Positions 1-13,673 of a stretch of DNA of 64,000 bases are shown one piece after another. The position numbers were made by a program, and so were the translations under genes. Position 1 is the first letter of the stretch; every line of letters begins with the position of its first letter. The notes beneath the pieces are model-generated. The model did no database searches, had not been told where the DNA came from, and saw only the letters and a program-made list of their open reading frames with translations. The DNA comes from Oscarella lobularis (Eukaryota; Porifera; Homoscleromorpha; Homosclerophorida; Oscarellidae), in NCBI RefSeq assembly GCF_947507565.1, contig NC_089180.1, forward strand, positions 1,302,001 to 1,366,000. Direction: 5' to 3'.

Positions 1-3000
1 CCTAACCGTTGATTCTAAAGGCCTCAGTATTAAATTTAGGGCCTAATCTTTGATTCTAAAGGCCAAATATTAAATTGATGGCCTAATCTTTGATTCACAG
101 GGCCTAAATATTAAATTGAGGGCCTAATCTTTGAATCTAAAGGCCAAATATTAAATTGAGGGCCTAATCCTTGATTCTAAGGACTCAGTATTAAATTTAG
201 GGCATAGTCTTTGATTCTAAAGGCAAAATATTAATATGAGGGCCTAATCTTTGATTCACAGGGAATAAATATTAAATTGAGGGCCTAATCTTTAACTGTA
301 CACGCCTGAGTATTAAATTTAGGGCCTAATCTTTAATTCTAAACGCCAAATAATAAATTGAGGGCCTAATCTTTTATTCACACGGCGTAAATATTAAATT
401 CAGGGCCTAATCTTTGATTATAAAGGACTCAGTATCAAATTTAAGGCTTAATCTTTGATTCTAAAGGCCAAATATTAATTTCCAGGCCTAATCTTTGATT
501 CACAGAACCTAAAAATTAAATTGAGGGCCTAATCTTTAATTCTACAGGCCTAAATATTAAATTGAGGGCCTACTCTTTGATTCACAAGGCCTAAATATTA
601 AATTGAGGGCCTAATCTTTGATTCACAGGGCCTAAATATTAAATTTAGGGCCAAATCTTTCATTCTAAGGACTCAGTATTAAATTTAGAGCATATTCTTT
701 AATTCTAAAAGCCAAATAATTAATTGAGGGCCTAATCTTTGATTCACAGGACGTAAATATTAAATTGAGGGCATAATCTTTGATTATAAAGGACTCATTA
801 TCAAATTTAGGGCCTAATCTTTGATTCTAAAGGCTAAATATTAATTTGAAACTCTAATCTTTGATTTACAGGGCATAAAAATTAAATTGAGGGCCTAATC
901 TTTAATTCTACAGGCCTAAATATTAAATTGAGGGCCTAATCTTTGAATCACAAGGCCTAATATTAAATTTCGGGCCTAATCTTTGATCCTAAAGGCCAAA
1001 TATTAAATTGAGGGCCTAATCTTTGATTCTAAAGACTTAAACTTTAAATTCAGGGCCTAATTTGTGATTCACAGGGCCTAAATATTAAATTGAGGGACTA
1101 ATCTTTGATTCTAAATGCTTAAGTATTAAATTCAGAGCAGAAACTTTGATTCTAAGGGCCACATATTAAATTGAGGGCCTAATCTTTCATTCTAAAGACT
1201 AAATATTAAATTGAGGGCCTAATCTTAGATTCACAAAGCCTAAATATTAAATTGAAGGCCTAATCGTTGATTCTAAAGGCCTCAGTATTAAATTTAGAGC
1301 CTAATCTTTGATTCACAGGGCCTAAATATTAAATTAAGGGCCTAATCTTTAACTGTACACGCCTGAGTATTAAATTTAGGGCCTAATGTTTAATTCTAAA
1401 GACCAAATAATAAATTGAGGGCCTAATGTTTGATTCTAAATACCTAAACTTTAAATTGAGGGCCTAATCTTTGACTCACAGGGCCTAAATATTAAATTGA
1501 GGGCATAATCTTTCATTCTAAGGACTCAGTATTAAATTTGGGGAATAATCTTTTATTCTAAAGGCCTAAATATTAAATTGACGGCCAAATCTTTGATTCA
1601 CAAGGCCTAAATATTAAATTGAGGGCCTAATCGTTGATTCTAAAGGCCTCAGTATTAAATTTAGGGCCTAATCTAAGATTCTAAAGGCCAAATATTAAAA
1701 TGAGAGCCTAATCTTTGAATCTAAAAACCTAAACTTTAAATTGAGGGCCTAATCTTTGATTCACAGAGCCTAAATATTACGTTGAGGGCCTAATGTTTTA
1801 TTCGAAAGGCCTAAATATTAAATTGAGGGCCTAATATTTGATTCACAAGGCAAAATATTAATATGAGGGCCTAATCTTTGATTCTAAAGACTTAAACTTT
1901 AAATTCAGGGCCTAATCTTTGATTCACAGGGCCTAAATATTAAATTGAGGGCCTAATCTTTAACTGTACACGCCTGAGTATTAAATTTAGGGCCTAATCT
2001 TTAATTTTAAAGCCAAATAATAAATTGAGGGCCTAATCTTTGATTCACAGAGCGTAAATATTAAATTGAGAGCCTAATCTTTGATTATAAAGGAATCAGT
2101 ATCAAATTTAGAACCTAATCTAAGATTCTAAAGGCCAAATATTAATTTGAAGGCCTAATCTTTGATTTAAAGGGCGTAAAAATTAAATTGAGGACCTAAT
2201 CTTTAATTCCACAGGCATAAATATTAAATTGAGGGCCTAATCTTTAATTCCACAGGCATAATATAAAATTTAGGGCCTAATCTTTGATCCTAAAGGCCAA
2301 ATATTAAATTGAGGGCCTAATCTTTGATTCTCAAGGCTTAAGTATTACATACAGAGCAGAATCTTTGATTCTAAGGGCCAAATATTAAATTGAGGGCCTA
2401 ATCTTTTATTCTAAAGGCCAAGATATTAAATTGAGGGCCTAATCGTTGATTCTAAAGGCCTAAGTATTAAATTTAGGGCCTAATCTTTGATTCTAAAGGC
2501 CTAAATATTAAATTGAGAACCTAATCTTTGAATCTAAAAACATAAACTTTAAATTGAGGGCCTAATCTTTGATTGTAAAGGCTTAAGTATTAAATTCAGA
2601 GAAGAATCTTTGATTCTAAGGGCCAAATATTAAATTGAGGGCCTAATCTTTTATTCTAAAGGCCAAGATATTAAATTGAGGGCCTAATCGTTGATTCTAA
2701 AGGCCTAAGTATTAAATTTAGGGCCTAATCTTTGATTCTAAAGGCCTAAATATTAAATTGAGGGCCTAATCTTTGAATCTAAAAATATAAACTTTAAATT
2801 GAGGGCCTAATCTTTGATTCACAGAGCCTAAATATTACGTTGAGGGCCTCATCTTTTATTCTAAAGGCCTCAGTATTAAATTTAGGGCCTAATCTTTGAT
2901 TCTAAAGGCCAAGATATTAAATTCAGGGCCTAATCGTTGATTCTGAAGGCCTAAGTATTAAATTTAGGGCCTAATCTTTGATTCTAAAGGCCTAAATATT

Positions 3001-6000
3001 AAATTGAGAACCTAATGTTTGAATCTAAAAACATAAACTTTAAATTGAGGGCCTAATCTATGATTCTAAAGGCTTAAGTATTAAATTCAGAGCAGAATCT
3101 TTGATTCTAAGGGCCAAATATTAAATTGAGGGCCTAATCTTTTATTCTAAAGGCCAAGATATTAAATTCAGGGCCTCATCGTTGATTCTAAAGGCCTAAG
3201 TATTAAATTTAGGGCCTAAGCTTTGATTCTAAAGGCCTAAATATTAAATCGAGGGCCTAATCTTTGAATCTAAAAACATAAACTTTAAATTGAGGGCCTA
3301 ATCTTTGATTCTAAAGGCTTAAGTATTAAATTCAGAGAAGAATCTTTGATTCTAAGGGCCAAATATTAAATTGAGGGCATAATCTTTTATTCTAAAGGCC
3401 TAAATATTAAATTGAGGGCCTAATCGTTTGATTTTAAAGGCATCATTATTAAATTTAGGGCCTAATCTATGATTCTAAAGGCCAAATATTAAATATAGAG
3501 CCTAATCTTTGATTCACAGGGCCTTAATATTAAAAGGAGAGCCTAATCTTTGATTCTAAAGGCCTCAGTATTAAATTAAGGGCCTTATCTTTGATTCTAA
3601 AGGCCAAATATTAAACTGAGGGCCTAATCTTTGATTCACAGGGCGTAAATATTAAATTGAGGGCCTAATCTTTGATTCTATAGGACTCAGTATTAAATGT
3701 AGGGCCTAATCTTTGATTCTAAAGGCCAAATATTAATTTGAAGGACTAATCTTTGATACAGAAGGCATAAAAATTAAATTGAGGGCCTAATCTTTAATTC
3801 TACAGGCCTCAATATTAAATTGAGGGCCTAATCTTTGATTCACAAGGCCTAAATATTAAATTGTGAGCCTAATCGTTGATTCTAAAGGCCTCAGTATTAA
3901 ATTTAGGGCCTAATCTTTGATTCTAAAGTCCAAATATTAAATTGAGGGCCTAATATTTCATTCTAAGGAGTCAGTATTAAATTTAGGGCATAATCTTTGA
4001 TTATAAAAGCAAAATATTAATTTGAGGGCCTAATCTTTGATTCTAAAGACATCAACTTTAAATTGAGGGCCTAATCTTTGATTCACAATGCCTAAATATT
4101 AAATTGAGGGCATAATCTTTGATTCAGAGGGCCTTAATATTAAACTGAGGGCCTAATCTTGGATTCTAAAGGCCTAGATATTAAATTGACGGCCTAATCT
4201 TTGATTCACAAGGCCTAAATATTAAATTGAGGGCAGAATCTTTGATTCAGAGGGCCTTAATATTAAAATGAGGGCCTAATATTTGATTCTAAAGGCCTCA
4301 GTATTAAATTAAGGGCCTAATCTTTAAATCTAAGGACTCAGTATTAAATTTAGGGCATAATCTTTGATTCTAAAGGCAAAATATTAATATGAGGGCCTAA
4401 TCTTTGATTCACAGGGAATAAATATTAAATTGAGGGCCTAATCTTTAACTGTACACGCCTGAGTATTAAATTTAGGGCCTAATCTTTAATTCTAAACGCC
4501 AAATAATAAATTGAGGGCCTAATCTTTTATTCACAGGGCGTAAATATTAAATTCAGGGCCTAATCTTTGATTATAAAGGACTCAGTATCAAATTTAAGGC
4601 TTAATCTTTGATTCCAAAGGCCAAATATTAATTTCCAGGCCTAATCTTTGATTCACAGGGCCTAAAAATTAAATTGAGGGCCTATTCTTTAATTCTACAG
4701 GCCTAAATATTAAATTGAGGGCCTAATCTTTGATTCACCAGGCCTAAATATTAAATTGAGGGCCTAATCTTTGATTCACAGGGCCTAAATATTAAATTTA
4801 AGGCCAAATCTTTCATTCTAAGGACTCAGTATTAAATTTAGAGCATATTCTTTAATTCTAAAAGCCAAATAATTAATTGAGGGCCTAATCTTTGATTCAC
4901 AGGACGTAAATATTAAATTGAGGGCCTAATCTTTGATTATAAAGGACTCATTATCAAATTTGGGGCCTAATCTTTGATTCTAAAGGCCAAATATTAATTT
5001 GAAGGCCTAATCTTTGATTTACAGGGCCTAAAAATTTAATTGAGGGCCTAATCTTTAATTCTACAGGCCTAAATATTAAATTGAGGGCAGAATCTTTGAT
5101 TCAGAGGGCCTTAATATTAAAATGAGAGCCTAATATTTGATTCTAAAGGCCTCAGTATTAAATTAAGGGCCTAATCTTTAATTCTAAAGGCCAAATATTA
5201 AAATGAGAGCCTAATCTTTGAATCTAAAAACCTAAACCTTAAATATAGGGCCTAATCTTTGATTCACAGGGCGTAAATATTATATTAAGGGACTAATCTT
5301 TGATTCTAAAGGACTCAGTATTAAATTTAGGGCTTAAACTTTGATTCTAAAGGCCAAATATTAATTTGAAGGCCTAATCTTTGATTCACAGGGACTAAAC
5401 TTTAAATTGAGGGCATAATCTTTGATTCACAGGGCCTAAATATTAAATTGAGGGCCTAATCTTTACTGTACACGCCTGAGTATTAAATTATGGGCCTAAT
5501 CTTTAATTCTAAAGGCCAAATAATAAATTGAGGGCCTAATCTTTGATTCGAAAAACCTAAACTTTCAATTCAAGGCCTAATCTTCGATTCACAGGACCTA
5601 AATATTAAATTTAGGGCCTAATCTTTAACTGTACACGTATGAGTATTAAATTTAGGGCCAAATCTTTAATTCTAAAGGACAAATAATAAATTGAGGGCCT
5701 AATGTTGGATTCTAAATACATAAACTTTAAATTGAGGGCCTAATCTTGGATTCTAAAGGCCTAAGTATTAAATTCAAGGCCTAATCTTTGATTGCAAAGG
5801 CCAAATATTAAATTGAGGGCCTAATCTTTTATGCTAAAGGCCTAAATAATAAATTGACGGGCTAATCTTTGATTCACAAGGCCTAAATATTAAAATGAGG
5901 GCCTAATATTTCATTCTAAAGACTCAGTATTAAATTTAGGGCATAATCTTTGATTCTAAAAGCAAAATATTAATTTGAGGGCCTAATCTTTGATTCTAAA

Positions 6001-7840
6001 GACCTAAACTTTAAATTGAAGGCCTAATCTTTGATTCACAGGGCCTAAATATTAAATTAAGGGCCTAATCTTTAACTGTACACGCCTGAGTATTAAATTT
6101 AGGGCCTAATGTTTAATTCTAAAGGCCAAATAATGAATTGAGGGCCTAAGATTTGATTCCCAAGGCCTGAATATTAAATTGATGGCCTAATCGTTGATTC
6201 TAAAGGCATCAGTATTAAATTTAGGGCCTAATCTTTGATTCTAAAGACCAAATATTAAATTGAGGGCCTAATCTTTGATTCACAGGGCCTAAATATTAAA
6301 TTGAGGGTCTAATCTTTCATTCTAAGAACTCAGTATTAAATTTAGGGCATAATCATTGATTCTAAAGGCAAAATATTAATATGAGGGCCTAATCTTTGAT
6401 TCTAAAGACATAAACTTTAAATTGAGAGCCTAATCTTTGATTCACAGCGCTTAAATATTAAATTGAGAGCCTAATCATAATTCTAAAGACCAAATAATAA
6501 ATGGAGGGCCTAATGTTTGATTCTAAATACCTAAACTTTAAATTGAGGGCCTAATCTTTGATTCAGAGGGCCTCAATATTAAATTGAGGGCCTAATCTTG
6601 GATTCTAAAGGCCTAAGTATTAAATTCAAGGCCTAATCTTTGATTCCAAAGACCAAATATTAAATTGAGGGCCTAATCTTTTATTCTAAAGACCTAAATA
6701 TTAAATTGACGCCTAATCTTTGATTCACAAGGCCTAAATATTAAATTGAGGGCCTAATCGTTGATTCTAAAGGCCTCAGTATTAAATTTAGGGCCTAATC
6801 TATGATTCTAAAGGCCTAAATATTAAATTGACGGCCTAATCTTTGATTCACAAGGCCTAAATATTAAATTGAGGGCCTAATCGTTGATTCTAAAGGCCTG
6901 AGTATTAAATTTAGGGCCTAATCTATGATTCTAAAGACCAAATATTAAAATGAGAGCCTAATATTTGAATCTAAAAATTTAAACTTTAAATTGAGGGCCT
7001 AATCTATGATTCTAAAGACCAAATATTAAAATGAGAGCCTTATCTTTGAATCTAAAAACCTAAACTTTAAATTGAGGGCCTAATCTTTGATTCACAGAGC
7101 CTAAATATTACGTTGAGGGCCTCATCTTTTATTCTAAAGGCCTCAGTATTAAATTTAGGGCCTAATCTTTGATTCTAAAGGCCAAATATTAAATATAGGG
7201 CCTAATCTTTGCTACACAGGGCCTTAATATTAAAATGAGGGCCTAATCTTTGATTCTAAAGGCCTCAGTATTAAATTCAGGGCCTAAACTTTGATTCTAA
7301 AGCCAAATAATAATTTGAAGGCCTAATCTTTGATTCACAGGGCCTAAAAATTAAATTGAGGGCCTAATATTTAATTCTACAGGCCTAAATATTAAATTGA
7401 GGGCCTAATCTTTGATTCACAAGGCCTAATATTAAATTGAGGGCCTAATCGTTGATTCTAAAGGCCTCAGTATTAAATTTAGGGCCTAATCTTTGATTCT
7501 AAAGGCCTAAATATTAGATTGAGGGCTTAATCTCTGATTCCAAAAGCTTAAATATTAAATTGAGGGCCTAATCTTTGATTGACAGGGCCTCAATATTAAA
7601 TTAAGGGCCTAATCTTTGATTCTAAAGTCCTAAGTATTAAATTGAGTGCCTAATCTTTGATTCTAAAGGCTTAAATATTAAATTGAGGGCCTAAACTTTG
7701 ATTCTAAAGTCCAAATATTAAATGGAGGGTCTATTCTGAAGACCTAAGTATAAAATTGTGTGCCTAATCTTTGATTCACAGGGCTTAATTATTAAATTGA
7801 GGGCCTTATCATTGATTCTAAAGGCTTATCTATTAAACTA
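1..7840. repeat. AT-rich satellite array, ~41-bp monomer
   Basis: About 190 degenerate copies of a unit near gggcctaatctttgattc followed by a variable spacer and taaatattaaattga; period is about 41 bases. Monomer variants (cacaggg, ctaaagg, ctcagtatt, ctgtacacg) recur in a fixed order, giving higher-order units. A six-monomer unit of about 245 bases recurs at about 2401, 2646, 2891 and 3137. A block near 181-905 recurs near 4334-5075 (offset about 4153 bases). The array runs off the left edge. No ORF of note is present. Confidence 0.97.
2401..3390. repeat. Higher-order repeat inside the satellite (~245-bp hexamer, four copies)
   Basis: The marker variant containing ggccaagatatt is followed each time by cctaagtatt, then ctaaaaacataaactt, then gcttaagtattaaattcag, and recurs every about 245 bases (six 41-bp monomers). 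This ordered recurrence is what distinguishes it from the random monomer mix elsewhere in the array. Confidence 0.85.
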
Positions 7841-7851
7841 TAAGTCCTTAC

Positions 7852-10205
7852 GTTTCGATCCCGGTCTTGCGCGACAGCACAGGCAGACGATCACCATGCA
7901 AATATCACCGCAACGCCGCACACGGCACCGATAATGATAAACATCTGCTCTCCGTTACTGCTGAGCGTTTTGACATCTAAAAAAAAATTCGTATATGTAG
8001 TTGGAACGTACGTACGCTCTATGGTCTCGTCTTACTGGTCGTCGTGAAGACGAGAATCGTGCTTTGGGGTCCGACGTCGCTTCCGCCGTTCTCCTTTACG
8101 CCGTATTCCAGTACCATGGTGACTTCGTACGTCGTATTACGCTTCAAATCGGTCAGCTGGTACGTCGAGTCGGTGAGATCGCTGATTCGCTTGGCTATCC
8201 AGCCGGCTACGGGACTGTTGCCGTCGAACGGGGTAGACAGACGAAAATGGATGCTGTTCTGCGCAGCACGGAGAAGAACGGGAACGTCGGGAGAGGCCCA
8301 GGAGGTCCTAGAAAAGACGAGAGAGAGAGATAGAGATAGAGGACAATCTCTATATAAACATAAAGGAAGGGGCTGTGGGCATCAATAAGTCTAACCTCCC
8401 TAAAGGGATTTCTAGGCTCTCCCCTTGAAGTTGACGTCAACCGTTGCCGTTCCTTTACCGAGAAAATTCTCCGCGTTGCACGTGTACGTTGCCAGCTTTG
8501 TCCATAGTCAATTCATCGAGCACGAGACTCGCCAATCCTTCGTAGGAGAGAGACTTCACTGGAGTGCGTACCTTCGATCCGCCGTGCGTCCACCAGACAG
8601 CGCGCCAAGGGCAATCCCGTCGTATTGCAGAGAATCGTGCGCGACTCCTTGACGGGAAACTCGATCGACGCGCCAGTCGACAGCGCAACACTCGGCGAAT
8701 CTACGCAGATACTAATAATCATTGAATATCGGATCAGTTAGAGATACTTACAGTTGACAATAAGTTGAACCGATTCGGTATCGGTGCCGGCCATGTTCGT
8801 CGCTCTGCACCGGTACAAGCCGGCGGCGCTGCGCTGAACGTTCGAAATTCGCCACTCGAACGACATCGCGTTCTGTTTCGACGCCGCCACTTTGACCCCG
8901 TTGCGGAGAAAGGCGAGACCGTCAGTTCGCAAACGAGGACGGCCGTGTTCGACTCGTTTCCGTAAAAGGGCGACGGCGGCGACCGGATCACAGGCGGCCC
9001 TATAAATAAGAGTCTTTTAGGACCTCGAAAAGTATTTGAAAACGCAGAACAATTCCACCACCACGTTTTTTTAGCGAACAGTTATTGCGCCCACAAACCA
9101 CAATAGAGTTGATTCTACGAAGGCTTCTATTGTGGCATTAGGGGCTATCATGCAGGCACTCTTTTGCAAACAGACTGTTCTTTTATTCAAGTAAGTGCCG
9201 GTCTGATTTGTCCCAGGAAAAAAAAATTCAAGTCTGGAGCGCTTTAGACACTTTGTTCTACATAGCTTAGGGCATCCCCACAAAGAAAACTTTCTATCCA
9301 GTACCCAGTGCTAATTCAATGAGACGAACATATTACATATAAGTCAACTAGTTGATTTCATTTGATCGGCCTTTCTACTTTGTTCCCTATGATGCCGTGC
9401 AACTTACTTGCAATCTCCAATGCGAAGGGCTTGCTTTGATTTTGGGTTCCAGAGACCGTTGCCGCCGTGCATTCGTACGAGCCCTCGTCGGCATTTGCCG
9501 TCGACAAAATCGTCAATTTTCCTCTTACCGACGATCCGTCGAGCGTTCCATCGAATTTAATATTCGAGGACGGGTGCACGGGATTGCCGTCTTTGCGCCA
9601 CGTGACTGTCACCGAATTCTCCGCCGTGCACGTGAAGACGACGCGCTCGCCGAGCGTGACGATGCGATCGCTTGGAACGGAGACGAGTCGTTGGCCAACT
9701 GCGCGAAAAAGCGAGAATAATAGTCAGAAAAATTCGTCGTCGAGCGCGCCGAGCGAAAAGCGCATGCTCCATTCTTCGACGCGTGCTCTCTTCTACGTTC
9801 TCTTCATTTTCTCTACACTACAGACTAATTCGATGAAGCTGCGATCGCGGAGATTCCTCAACTCTGAAAGCGTCTCGAAATCGCGCCTCTAAACGCTTCC
9901 TCGCGCAGCTCTAACGTCCGAACGGGGATTACGATCCGATTTTTCAAAATCAAGCAGCCCCCCGCAAGAAAAACCATCGTGGCGTACGTCGTATCGAGAA
10001 CTCGCGACGGCGACAATAGCATTAGGCCGATTCTAATACGAACCGTCTGCGTTGTGCGAAGGGAAATTAGATTGCGGGAAAGAATAAAATAAAACGAAAA
10101 AAGGCTGTCACGATTTCGCGAGGGGGGATGCGATAGGTGGCGCGCATTTACCTGCCGTCCACGTTAGCGCTGCCGTTAGGCGAGTAGAAGAGATTTCGTT
10201 GTCAT
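7852..10205 (-). CDS. Cell-surface receptor with three Ig domains, FN3 and TM segment (partial)
   Basis: Exon chain read on the minus strand: 10152-10205 signal peptide (MTTKSLLLA, then TAALTWTAG after a one-base frame break); 9408-9698 first Ig domain (VVFTC ... VTVTWRKDG ... DEGSYECTAA); 8752-8999 second Ig (VLVCELT ... AAGLYRCRATNMAG); about 8430-8711 third Ig (SIEF ... TILCNTTG ... TYTCNAENFLG); 8036-8307 FN3 (PVAGWIAKRI, NTTYEVTMVLEYG); 7852-7976 a TM exon (MFIIIGAVCGVAVI, CMVIVCLCC, then basic RARPGSKR). Splice sites are canonical at most of these edges. The last donor lies about 10 bases from the satellite array, so any cytoplasmic exons lie beyond it or are lost. Frame breaks occur inside the signal peptide, Ig2, Ig3 and TM exons. 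Architecture fits adhesion receptors or sponge-type Ig receptor kinases/phosphatases; no catalytic domain is visible. Orthology cannot be named. Confidence 0.72.
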
Positions 10206-11408
10206 CGCGATGAGAGGATGCGATTCGGGCGCGAGACAGGATCGCGTGTGCGCGCGTCGCGTTTCGGGAGTCGTCTGACGATCGGTTGCGAGTGCTGCGA
10301 CTTCGAACGCTGTCTCTTCGTTTCGCGCTTTGTGTACACAACGACGAGGGATGTCACACGGATTCAGATGACGTTCGGTTCGACTGCGCCTGCTGCCTGC
10401 TCGAAGTGGCGGTGCGTGGCCACAGATATGCGGCCTCAAGCCCTGGGAGGCAGCCAGGGGTCCAGCCTGAACTGTTGAGCTAACGCGCGCTACATACGGG
10501 CAAGCCGAGTAGCTCAACCAGGGATGTAACTCGCGCTATCACGTGACGTTTCCTTGATGCAAGCCCTGTTACGGTTAGAACCCGTATAGGAGTCTCCAAA
10601 GTGCCTCCGTTTAGTCACTAATAAATTCCTATCGTGGCGAAATCATTAGACAATCGTGCCGAGACAAGGTTTACTTAGTATCAATGCTGGTATATGTTTT
10701 TGATCTTCTATTATATCCCTGACTGTACCTTCGAGAGACTACTGTACCTTCGAGCCCTATGGAGGCGTCGGAATAAGCGGAAAGGAAAGGAGTGGGTAAA
10801 GAGGTAAGAGCGATCCCATCGATGATCTCAAAGGCAAGGTGAGCTTAACGAGCTTGTTTATTGTAGCCTGGTCAACAAGATGCTGGTGCCACGCTCCGTC
10901 TTACTACAACAGAGTCATACATAATCTCTATTTTAGCAAAAAGATTCAATTTTGAACGTTGTGATCATCCCATTTAGAATATTCCCCTGAATTTGTCAAA
11001 AATTAATTTTTTTCTGAAGCAATGATTGTCAAGTGATCGTCTTTTGAAGGTACACGTATACACCTGTATTAGGTAGAGCTTGGGCGAGGAACGTGCTGTA
11101 AAAGTGTCTTTCTTTGAAGACTTGCAGAAAATTAGACGAGGTTCAGCTAATAACGTGCTTGGCAAATAAATAAGTCCACAGTCGTCACAAACGGGGGTCA
11201 CACTGAGAGTCTGGAGACTCCTCCCACATACCAAAAGTTTGCGGAAAAGCAAGTCAATTTCCACAATCAGAAAGCAAAGCTATTTTGGTGCATACATCGG
11301 ACAAAACATCTCGATTTTCAACCGCACTCGGGCGTTCGAAGGAGCTAGGAGACTCCCCCCTGCCAACTCTCCACAGCCCAATCGTTTACAGACGACACCA
11401 AGGAACAA
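10206..11408. other. Intergenic region between two divergent Ig genes
   Basis: Lies between the two signal-peptide exons, which face away from each other. I see no convincing exon here. Two short direct repeats of ctgtaccttcgag occur near 10723 and 10743. It may hold a shared promoter, but no defined motif proves this. Confidence 0.5.
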
Positions 11409-11877
11409 ATGAAGCAGAGAAACGCGCTCGTCGCGCTATTTCTCGCCGTCGCGTCACTATTTACGTCATCAAGTAAGGTTCCCACTTAACAAACCGTATG
11501 GAAAATATAGAACGACCGCTACACAAAGACGCATTCTAATAAACGCCCTCGAACGCGCTGTACACGCAAACGCGTTGAGGAATCCCTTCGCTCGCGCGAA
11601 AGAAAAAACACTTCGTTCTCGTTTAGCGCTCGGCGATCTTCCGCCCAATTGGCTTCGATATCCCGAAGATACGATCGCGCTCGAAGGCGATCACATGACG
11701 TTTCAGTGTCAGGCCGCTGGGAATGGATTTATCGTGCGAGCTCACCTTCAACTCGCCGACGGATCGACGCCGACCGTCAATAACGTGTCCGGCGACTGGA
11801 TGGTCCATTTCGCTCCCAATCAACTAGTCGCCGTGACGATTTTGAGTTTCTCGAAGCGAACAGAGGGTTCCTACTAT

Positions 11878-11953
11878 AGAGGGGTTGCACGGTGACGTCA
11901 CAGCGCACGTGATCATCGACCGTGGTGGGCAAGCCTACAAGGTGGGACAGCTG
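11878..11953 (+). repeat. Left terminal inverted repeat of the transposon
   Basis: Matches the reverse complement of 16203-16278 with several mismatches and small gaps. Includes AGAGGGGTTGCA, a TGACGTCA palindrome, CACGTGA and GACCGTGGTGGGCAA. Confidence 0.88.
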
Positions 11954-12009
11954 TTCCGCATTGGGTTATTTAGGGTTTTTTCACCGATTTACCGTCGTTG
12001 TACGTAGAT

Positions 12010-13633
12010 ATGGTTCAAACGTGCTGCGTAATCGGATGCGCGAATCGATCGGAAAGCGGCAGTGGAATTCGCTTTTTCCGTATCCCTTCTTCCACGAATT
12101 CTGTGCGTCGTTCCTGCCAGACAACAGACGATTTACGCGTTCGACGACGCGAAAAATGGATAGCGGCAATCAGGAGGAAAGACTGGGCTCCCTCTGCCGA
12201 TTCAAGAGTTTGCTCGGCTCACTTCATTAGCGGTACGAGAATGGTTTTTTACCTAAAATTTAATTAATCGCCGCGTCTTGCTACAGGCTCACCTTCACCG
12301 CTACAGGATGCAACAAACCCTGATTGGGTTCCCAGCGTGCGGATGGGGTACTCATTTTCAGCTGTGTCGACGAAGACGTCAATTGGCAGATACGAACGTC
12401 ACGAAAGAAGGAGGGGGCTATTGTCTGCTGCTGAGAGTGAGGAATCCGTTGCTTGCACAATCGATATGACTGTGGACGAAAGCCTTATCGACGAAGCGAA
12501 TGATGATACTTGCATGGCCTCTTCTTGTCAAACAGACATGTCTTTCACTGCCATCAAGGGGCTGGAAAGCGAGTTGCAGCGAATGACCGACGAACGAGAC
12601 GGTTTGAGGGAGGCAATTGGTCAAATTTCTATCTCGTTCGACTTCTTGAAGAATAACAATTCTAAATTGAAGTTCTACACAGGTATTCAAATTTCATTAC
12701 TGTTACATTACTCACTCAGTGTGTACTCACTCGTAGGTATTCATGAATGGCCTGTTTTTTACTCGTTGTTCCAGCTGGTTGAAGATGCCCTTCCTGAAGG
12801 GAACAAACTAACAAAGAAGGACATTTTCGTCATGTTCTTCTTAAAGATCCGTCTGAATCTAACGGACGAAGACATAGGCGATCGGTATGGCGTACATAAA
12901 AGTACGGTATCTCGGCATTTTCACCAAGTTCTGGATGTGATGCACATCAAATGTGCTCACCTGATTTGCTGGCCCGACAGAGAGACGCTTCGTCTGACAA
13001 TGCCCACGTCCTTCCGCAAATTCTTCAAGTCCTGCTGTGTAATAGTCGATTGCACCGAGATATTCATAGAACGACCGTCCGACCTGCTTGCGAGAGCCCA
13101 AGTCTGGAGCAATTACAAACATCATTCGACAATCAAATTTCTGATTGGCATATCACCTCAAGGAACCATTTCGTTTCTTTCCCATGCAGCTGGTGGTCGT
13201 ATGTCTGACAAAGACATACTGGAAAGTTCGGGCCTAACGCATCTACTGCTACCGGGTAGGTCAATACCTCTGCGTGACTGTGTTATGGTTATGACTGTCT
13301 TATGTCACAGGCGACGTAATTCTAGCAGATCGTGGATTTACCTGTCATGCCTACGCTCGACTTACCATGAGCGAAATTAAGATGCCAACATTTACCAGAG
13401 GCAGGAAACAGCTCGAGAAGATTGATGTCGACTGGAGTCGAGAGTTATCGCTGGTAAGGATCCATGTTGAGCGACTCATAGGCGTCCTGAAACAGAAGTA
13501 CACGATCCTACAGAGCGTCATGCCAATCTCCTTCATCTCCAACAGCAGTAGCGGTAACTCAACTCTAGATAAATTGATTAGGGTATGTTGTGCTTGTGTT
13601 AACCTGTGTCCGTCCGTTGTCAGTGGAGAATAG
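12010..13633 (+). CDS. THAP-domain DDE transposase (ISL2EU)
   Basis: Exon 1 from the ATG at 12010 encodes an N-terminal THAP zinc finger of the C2CH type: CCVIGCANRSESG, FFRIPSS, the key Trp in REKWIAAI, and VCSAHF. It ends at a gtacga donor near 12232; exon 2 resumes after ctacag at about 12285. A linker with a short coiled-coil stretch (ESELQRMTDERDGLREAI) follows, then an intron, then the catalytic core with a helix-turn-helix-like segment (GDRYGVHKSTVSRHF). The acidic residues sit in CCVIVDCTEIFIERP, in ILADRGFTCHA after a further intron near 13256-13310, and in VRIHVERLIGVLKQKY, which is the DDE_Tnp_4 (HARBI1-like) pattern. The protein is expected to bind the terminal repeats and cut and paste the element. 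It converges on the second gene with a gap of about 40 bases. Confidence 0.9.
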
Positions 13634-13673
13634 ACGTCATATTCACCCCCACTACTACCATTAATTGAACTAC

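Noticed and set aside
1-7840. CRISPR-like array
   Set aside because: Units are contiguous tandem monomers with no unique spacers, and the host is an animal.
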